DNA of 58,156 nucleotides, from assembly GCA_020831765.1 (NCBI GenBank), contig JAFIFY010000109.1:1-58156 (forward strand). The letters are read 5' to 3'. The position numbers and the translations under genes are program-made. This DNA is from Phycisphaeraceae bacterium (lineage in GTDB: Bacteria > Planctomycetota > Phycisphaerae > Phycisphaerales > Phycisphaeraceae). Every line of letters starts with the position of its first letter. Position 1 is the stretch's first letter. Below, one piece after another: positions 54,008 through 58,156 of the stretch. The notes beneath the pieces were generated by a model. The model was given only the letters and a program-made list of their open reading frames with translations. It searched no databases and was not told the origin of the DNA.

Positions 54008-57000
54008 CGCGTGCCTCCTTCCATCCGGATGCGCGGGTCCAGCCACAACAGCAGCAGATCACTGACCAGTGTCCCGAACACGCCCAGAAGACTCAGCACC
54101 ATCAGCATCGATCCGGCCAGGTACATGTCCTGGGTCAGCAGTGCCGAGAGCATCAGGGGCCCGACCGTCGGCAGACTCAGCACCATGGCGACGATGGCGC
54201 CGCCGGATACGAGCTGCGGAAAGATACCGCCGATGCCGCTGATGAACGGATTCAGCGCCAGGCGAACCGGATACTTGAGCAGCAGCTTGAGCGGCCGAAC
54301 ACCCTTGGCCCGCGCGGTGGTGACATACGGTTTGCGTAGTTCATCCAGCAGATTGCCGCGCATCACACGAATCATCCCCGCCGTCCCGCCAATGCCCAAT
54401 ACCAGCACCGGAACCCAGATGTGCTGAAGCAGGTCCACCACCTTGCCCCAGGTCCATTCCGGCTGCCCGGCGTACTCGGCGGAAAAGAGCCCCGTGACCT
54501 GAACGCCGAAAAGCTCCGCGCTGGCGTAGATCAGCACCAGGGCCAGCAGGAAGTTGGGCACGCACATGCCGATGAAGCCGACAAACGTCAGGATGTAATC
54601 ACTGATCGAATACTGCCGCACCGCCGAATAAATGCCCGCGGGCACGGCGAACGCCCAGGTAAAGATGATCGTCAAGGCCGAGATCGTCACCGTCAGGGCG
54701 ATTCGATCCCCCACGACATCATTGACCCGCCTCCCATCCTCCATCGACCGTCCCAGATCGCCCTGGATCAGGCCTCGATCCGATGATTGGAATCCGGTGA
54801 ACCAGTAGATGCCCAGCCAGCGCAGGTAGCGCTGAAAGTACGTTTCCTCAAGGTGGAAGAGTTCCTTGAGTTCCTCGACCTGGCGCAGGGCCGCTTCATC
54901 ACCGGTCATCTGTAGCTCGGCGATACGCGCCGAGATGAAATCCCCCGGGGGCAGTTGAATAATCACGAACACGATGATCGAGATGATCAGCAGCGTCGGG
55001 ATCATGATCAGGAGCCGACGTCCGATGTAGGGGTGACGAAACGCCGCCATCAGCAGCAGGAGGCCAAGCGTGCCCAACACCAGCACGCGGATGATCAGGC
55101 CGATCACTCCCGATGTCGAAGCCGCTTCCCGCCCGGCGACCGAACGTGGCTCGGGCGTCACGGTGGTCATGGCGCGGCGGACCTGGGCGATGGCACCGGG
55201 CGAATCGCTCGGGTCAACGAAGAAGTAAGTCTCGATCCCCGCGTTCGCCGGCGTGGCGTAATCGGCTCCGACCAGGGCATTGTCCGGCACGTTGCGAAGA
55301 TTCTTGTCCACCACCACCAGTTGCGGCGGCGGGGTTCCGATGCTGATGTGCCAGACGTTCTCCGCGGCGATCTGAAGAACCTCACGGAAAATCTCAACCT
55401 GTTCATCCAGGTCCACCGTCCGCTGAGCCTTGCCCAGCACTTCCATGGCCCGGTAGAGCGGATGATCCTTGGGCGGGCCGAACGAGCCGGGCCGTTCGGC
55501 CCGCGGATCACCATAAAACCCGCCCAGCCCGTACCACACGCCCCAGGCGGGGGCGAAGAACGATTCGATATAGGTCGGCACGAAGTTGCGCGGCTGCACC
55601 AGGGGGAAGATTTCGCTTTCGCCCATCCAAACCGTGAAGTCGTGGTCGTAGGCGTTCTTCTCGGCATAGAAAAGCGGCCGGGCGCGCTCGCGGAGAATCA
55701 CGCGAACACCGATCCTGGCCCAGTCATCAATGATGAACTGCGCCGGGCCGCTGCCCGTGTAGTCGGTGACGTTCAGATAGAACGTCATCCGCGTGCCATC
55801 GCGGAACAGTCGGAAGCCGTCCCGATCGCGTTGGGTCAGCCCTAGCTCATCAAGCTTCCGGTTGGCCCGGTCGGGGTCGAACTCGGTGAAACTGTGAAAC
55901 AGCGGTGGATGGTGGAAGGGTGAATCCGGCCCGGGGTCGATCTGTGCCGGCTCGATCTGGTTGTTGTACTCAGCGCGGATGATCGCCCGACGGTTGATCG
56001 CCAGCGAAAGCGCCTGGCGGAAGGTCACTTCGTTGAGCAACTCATGCTTGAGGGCGGTATCGGGCCGGGCCGGATCGATCCGTCGGTTGAGCACCGGAAA
56101 AACCGTATAAACCGAACGGGTGCCCTGGGGCCAGTGGAAGACCTCGTAGTTATTCTGCCGCCGCTGGTTCATCAGCAGCGTGTAATCCTCGTAGCGGATG
56201 TGCCGAAGCTGCATGGTGATCTCGCCGCCGGCGGCGGTGACGCCGATCATGTTCGGCGCTTTGATGTCCATCAGCAGGCGATCGATGTACGGAAGCTGGT
56301 TGCCGGCCTCATCCACAACGGGGTAGTAGGGATTGCGGACAAAGGCATAAGGCGGATTGGCCTGGTAGGTACGATAGACCCACGGCCACAGGCGGGGATG
56401 CTCCGGGTTGAGGAAATTCTTGACCCGATTGTAAACGCCCTGGGGGCTGGCCACACCAAGCGAAGCCTGCATCGCCGCGATGGCCTCGGGATCACCAATT
56501 TCGGGGTGGTATCGCTCAAGATAATGCGCAGGCAAACACCAGGTATGGGCCCCGGCCATTCGCTCGGGAAACAACCCGTTGGGCTCGGGAAAGACGAAGC
56601 GAACCGTATAGTCGTCCACCCTCTCGATACGGCCGACATCCGGGCCGATGCGAAGCAGGGTCGGCGCCTGGTCGTAGAACAGCACCTCCTGCTCATACCA
56701 GAACATGATGTCATCGGCCGTCAGCGGATGGCCGTCAGACCATCGAGCGCCCCGGCGCAGGTGTACGACGTAAACGCGGCCATCGTCCTCGACATCCCAG
56801 CCCTTGACCAGGTGGGGCACGATTGGATAGCCCTGTGGCGACCAGCGCGCCATGGTCGCTCCACTGAGTCGCCAGGTGATGACGCTCAGGTCACCCTGGC
56901 TGCTGCACACGCGATACCACGTGCCGCCATAGTTGCCCACGCCATCCACACCCTTGAGCACCGCGGGCTCGGGGCCCACCCGCTCGTGAACCGGGGGCAG

Positions 57001-57294
57001 TTCTCCTTCCTCGACCAGTTGGGCAAGGATCGGCGATTCGCCGCGCGGAAACCATGACGCGGCCTCACCCTGGGCATAGTCAACATTCTGGAGCAGCACC
57101 AGCGGGTTATCCGGATCGATCCGCGTATCGCGCAGGCGCTCAACCTCGGCCAGGGCCCGCTCATCGTGGACCACCGGCGGCCGATCCAGGTTGGGGCGCA
57201 CGACCCAACCTGAGACATAGAGCAGTCCCACCAGGCCGAAAACGCTTCCGATCACCCAGAGGGATACGTGTACCCAGTGCTTGGCTTTGGACAT
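54004..57294 (-). CDS. Fusion of extracellular solute-binding protein (SBP_bac_5) with DppB/OppB-type permease
   Basis: A single 1096-residue frame holding two parts normally encoded separately. A membrane anchor (residues about 10-30) precedes a family-5 solute-binding domain (about 115-690; GRVYVVHLRRGARWSDGHPLTADDIMFWYE and LNEVTFRQALSLAINRRAII are characteristic). A linker leads to a transmembrane helix (about 736-753). Next come the OppB N-terminal segment (IPTLLIISIIVFVIIQLPPGDF, about 770-790) and the permease core with the EAA loop in TTARAKGVRPLKLLLKYPV (about 990-1010). The stop overlaps the OppC-type gene by four bases. The anchored, fused binding protein probably delivers peptides directly to the channel; the substrate is unknown. 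No frameshift is needed. Confidence 0.92.
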   Translation of the reverse strand: MSKAKHWVHVSLWVIGSVFGLVGLLYVSGWVVRPNLDRPPVVHDERALAEVERLRDTRIDPDNPLVLLQNVDYAQGEAASWFPRGESPILAQLVEEGELPPVHERVGPEPAVLKGVDGVGNYGGTWYRVCSSQGDLSVITWRLSGATMARWSPQGYPIVPHLVKGWDVEDDGRVYVVHLRRGARWSDGHPLTADDIMFWYEQEVLFYDQAPTLLRIGPDVGRIERVDDYTVRFVFPEPNGLFPERMAGAHTWCLPAHYLERYHPEIGDPEAIAAMQASLGVASPQGVYNRVKNFLNPEHPRLWPWVYRTYQANPPYAFVRNPYYPVVDEAGNQLPYIDRLLMDIKAPNMIGVTAAGGEITMQLRHIRYEDYTLLMNQRRQNNYEVFHWPQGTRSVYTVFPVLNRRIDPARPDTALKHELLNEVTFRQALSLAINRRAIIRAEYNNQIEPAQIDPGPDSPFHHPPLFHSFTEFDPDRANRKLDELGLTQRDRDGFRLFRDGTRMTFYLNVTDYTGSGPAQFIIDDWARIGVRVILRERARPLFYAEKNAYDHDFTVWMGESEIFPLVQPRNFVPTYIESFFAPAWGVWYGLGGFYGDPRAERPGSFGPPKDHPLYRAMEVLGKAQRTVDLDEQVEIFREVLQIAAENVWHISIGTPPPQLVVVDKNLRNVPDNALVGADYATPANAGIETYFFVDPSDSPGAIAQVRRAMTTVTPEPRSVAGREAASTSGVIGLIIRVLVLGTLGLLLLMAAFRHPYIGRRLLIMIPTLLIISIIVFVIIQLPPGDFISARIAELQMTGDEAALRQVEELKELFHLEETYFQRYLRWLGIYWFTGFQSSDRGLIQGDLGRSMEDGRRVNDVVGDRIALTVTISALTIIFTWAFAVPAGIYSAVRQYSISDYILTFVGFIGMCVPNFLLALVLIYASAELFGVQVTGLFSAEYAGQPEWTWGKVVDLLQHIWVPVLVLGIGGTAGMIRVMRGNLLDELRKPYVTTARAKGVRPLKLLLKYPVRLALNPFISGIGGIFPQLVSGGAIVAMVLSLPTVGPLMLSALLTQDMYLAGSMLMVLSLLGVFGTLVSDLLLLWLDPRIRMEGGTR

Positions 57295-57550
57295 CAGAAC
57301 TCAACCTTTGTCGAACCGCCGTCCCGGAAGCGGGCAGGGTCCGATCAAGCATGCCGCGCGGGCAACGATGCCATCAAAAATACCGCGGACGGAAGTATAC
57401 CCCATTCCTCGACCCGGGAACGGGAAACCACCGTGACCGCCCCCGTTAGCCCCCAACGCCGCCGTGACCATCATGTGAACCCAACGGTGTGGGCTTCGCG
57501 CCCGGAGGTCGATCGGATGGATCGCCCGCTGGATCGTGGGTTCCACGGCG

Positions 57551-58156
57551 TTAGAAGAGGAGTTGAAACTGTGCGCGAACCGTCCAGGCATTGGGCGGCG
57601 CGGCCCGAAACCCCAGGCCGCTCCGGTCCCGCTGGACATTGAAGGCATGCGTGGCATCAATGGTCACCTTCGCCGAATGTCCCCTGATGTAGAAGTTGCC
57701 GCCGATCGTCAGATACTGCTCATGGTTGTCCAGCGGACCCAGGGGCGGGGCACCACCGGCCGACCCGGCCGCGCCTTGGATGTACTGCCAGTCGAAGCGG
57801 GCAAACGGTTCAAGCACATAGTCACCAACAGCCAAAGCATAGGCCCCTTGAACCACAAAGCCATAAGCGTTGATGTCCGGCCCGGCTGCCATCAACATGT
57901 GCGATCCGAAAGCCGCCGCATAAGCGCTAAAGCCATCGACCTTGAAAATGGCATCGGCGGTCCACTTGACCAGATCGTCATTGGCCGCGGCGGTGCCGGT
58001 CTTGCCAAGTTCATAATGGCCGGCGGCGCCCAGCGTCAGGAACAATTCATCCCCCGGGAGCGAGGTGAAGGCTGAATCATTCCAACGGTCACCGAGCACC
58101 TTCGCTTCGACACGCCCGGTGACGGCGAAGTCGGTCGGGGTATTGTCGGCGCGCAG
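57551..58156 (-). CDS. Porin, OprO/OprP-like (partial, runs off window)
   Basis: C-terminal 201 residues of an outer-membrane beta-barrel, open to the last base of the window on the minus strand. Alternating hydrophobic strands and aromatic girdles (FSAYAAAFGS, YVLEPFARFDWQYI, NHEQYLTIGGNFYIRGHSAKVTIDATHAF) and a C-terminal Phe (QFQLLF) match outer-membrane porins of the phosphate-selective porin O/P family. The N-terminus lies outside. The downstream peptide transporter gene is 256 bases away, so the porin may let substrate into the periplasm, but this is speculative. Confidence 0.82.
   Translation of the reverse strand: MRADNTPTDFAVTGRVEAKVLGDRWNDSAFTSLPGDELFLTLGAAGHYELGKTGTAAANDDLVKWTADAIFKVDGFSAYAAAFGSHMLMAAGPDINAYGFVVQGAYALAVGDYVLEPFARFDWQYIQGAAGSAGGAPPLGPLDNHEQYLTIGGNFYIRGHSAKVTIDATHAFNVQRDRSGLGFRAAPPNAWTVRAQFQLLF

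Noticed and set aside
56044-57057. Plus-strand open frame of 337 codons
   Set aside because: Antisense to the binding-protein domain of the fusion gene; shadow frame.
1-58156. CRISPR arrays, insertion sequences, rRNA genes or prophage
   Set aside because: No regularly spaced direct repeats, transposase or integrase frames, rRNA-like stretches or phage structural genes were seen in the window.

Overview
The window is about 58 kb of GC-rich bacterial chromosome carrying some forty protein-coding genes, almost all housekeeping, metabolic or envelope genes in short, mostly single-gene or two-to-four-gene units on both strands. There is no rRNA, no complete tRNA, no insertion sequence, no prophage and no CRISPR array. 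The gene mix (a class II B12-dependent ribonucleotide reductase, solitary atpG and nuoH genes detached from their complexes, a zinc-ribbon multi-pass membrane protein, long exported proteins of unknown function, intracellular GH29 and GH4 glycosidases, an OprO/P-like porin and lipoproteins) fits a Gram-negative, diderm bacterium, most likely Planctomycetota of the class Phycisphaerae. That placement is inference from gene content only.

Layout. 1-5.9 kb: a 5'-truncated penicillin-binding protein 1C, a DUF3592-like membrane protein, a CPA2 cation/proton antiporter and a histidine phosphatase. 6.2-10.9 kb: solitary atpG, an exported beta-helix protein, an exported protein of unknown function and a NUDIX hydrolase. 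11.1-11.2 kb: an orphan small-RNA-like transcription unit. 11.4-18.2 kb, all minus strand: an O-methyltransferase, alpha-L-fucosidase, RNase Z-like hydrolase, GH4 glycosidase, and a translationally coupled DUF4276 plus AAA-ATPase pair that looks like a defence module. 18.6-22.3 kb: a TPR protein convergent with an O-antigen ligase/TPR protein. 22.7-28.2 kb: a deoxynucleotide-supply operon (dcd, an unknown gene, nrdJ) with a recognisable promoter and nearby dyads. 28.4-32 kb: a zinc-ribbon membrane protein, panB and an OmpA-family lipoprotein. 32.2-44.4 kb, mainly plus strand: a 2-hydroxyacid dehydrogenase, ybeY, a CBS-domain CNNM/TlyC-type protein, a structured RNA candidate, rplS, lysS, a LolE/LolD-type exporter, a second 2-hydroxyacid dehydrogenase and gnd. 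44.4-58.2 kb, all minus: a PHP hydrolase, solitary nuoH, a mannitol-dehydrogenase-family protein, an O-acetylhomoserine sulfhydrylase, trpC, an unknown exported protein, a small membrane protein, an oligopeptide-type ABC transporter whose binding protein and first permease are fused in one 1096-residue chain, and a porin that runs off the end.

The items most worth a second look are the binding-protein/permease fusion, the ATPase-DUF4276 pair, two apparent small RNA units with promoters and terminators (11.1-11.2 kb and 36.5-36.8 kb), the repeated TTTTTRCCC dyads upstream of the dcd-nrdJ promoter, a tRNA T-arm-like remnant beside the RNase Z-like gene, and the detached atpG and nuoH.

All functional names come from reading motifs by eye. 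No database search or folding program was run. Start sites were chosen by ribosome-binding sites and family expectation and are the least certain part of each entry.
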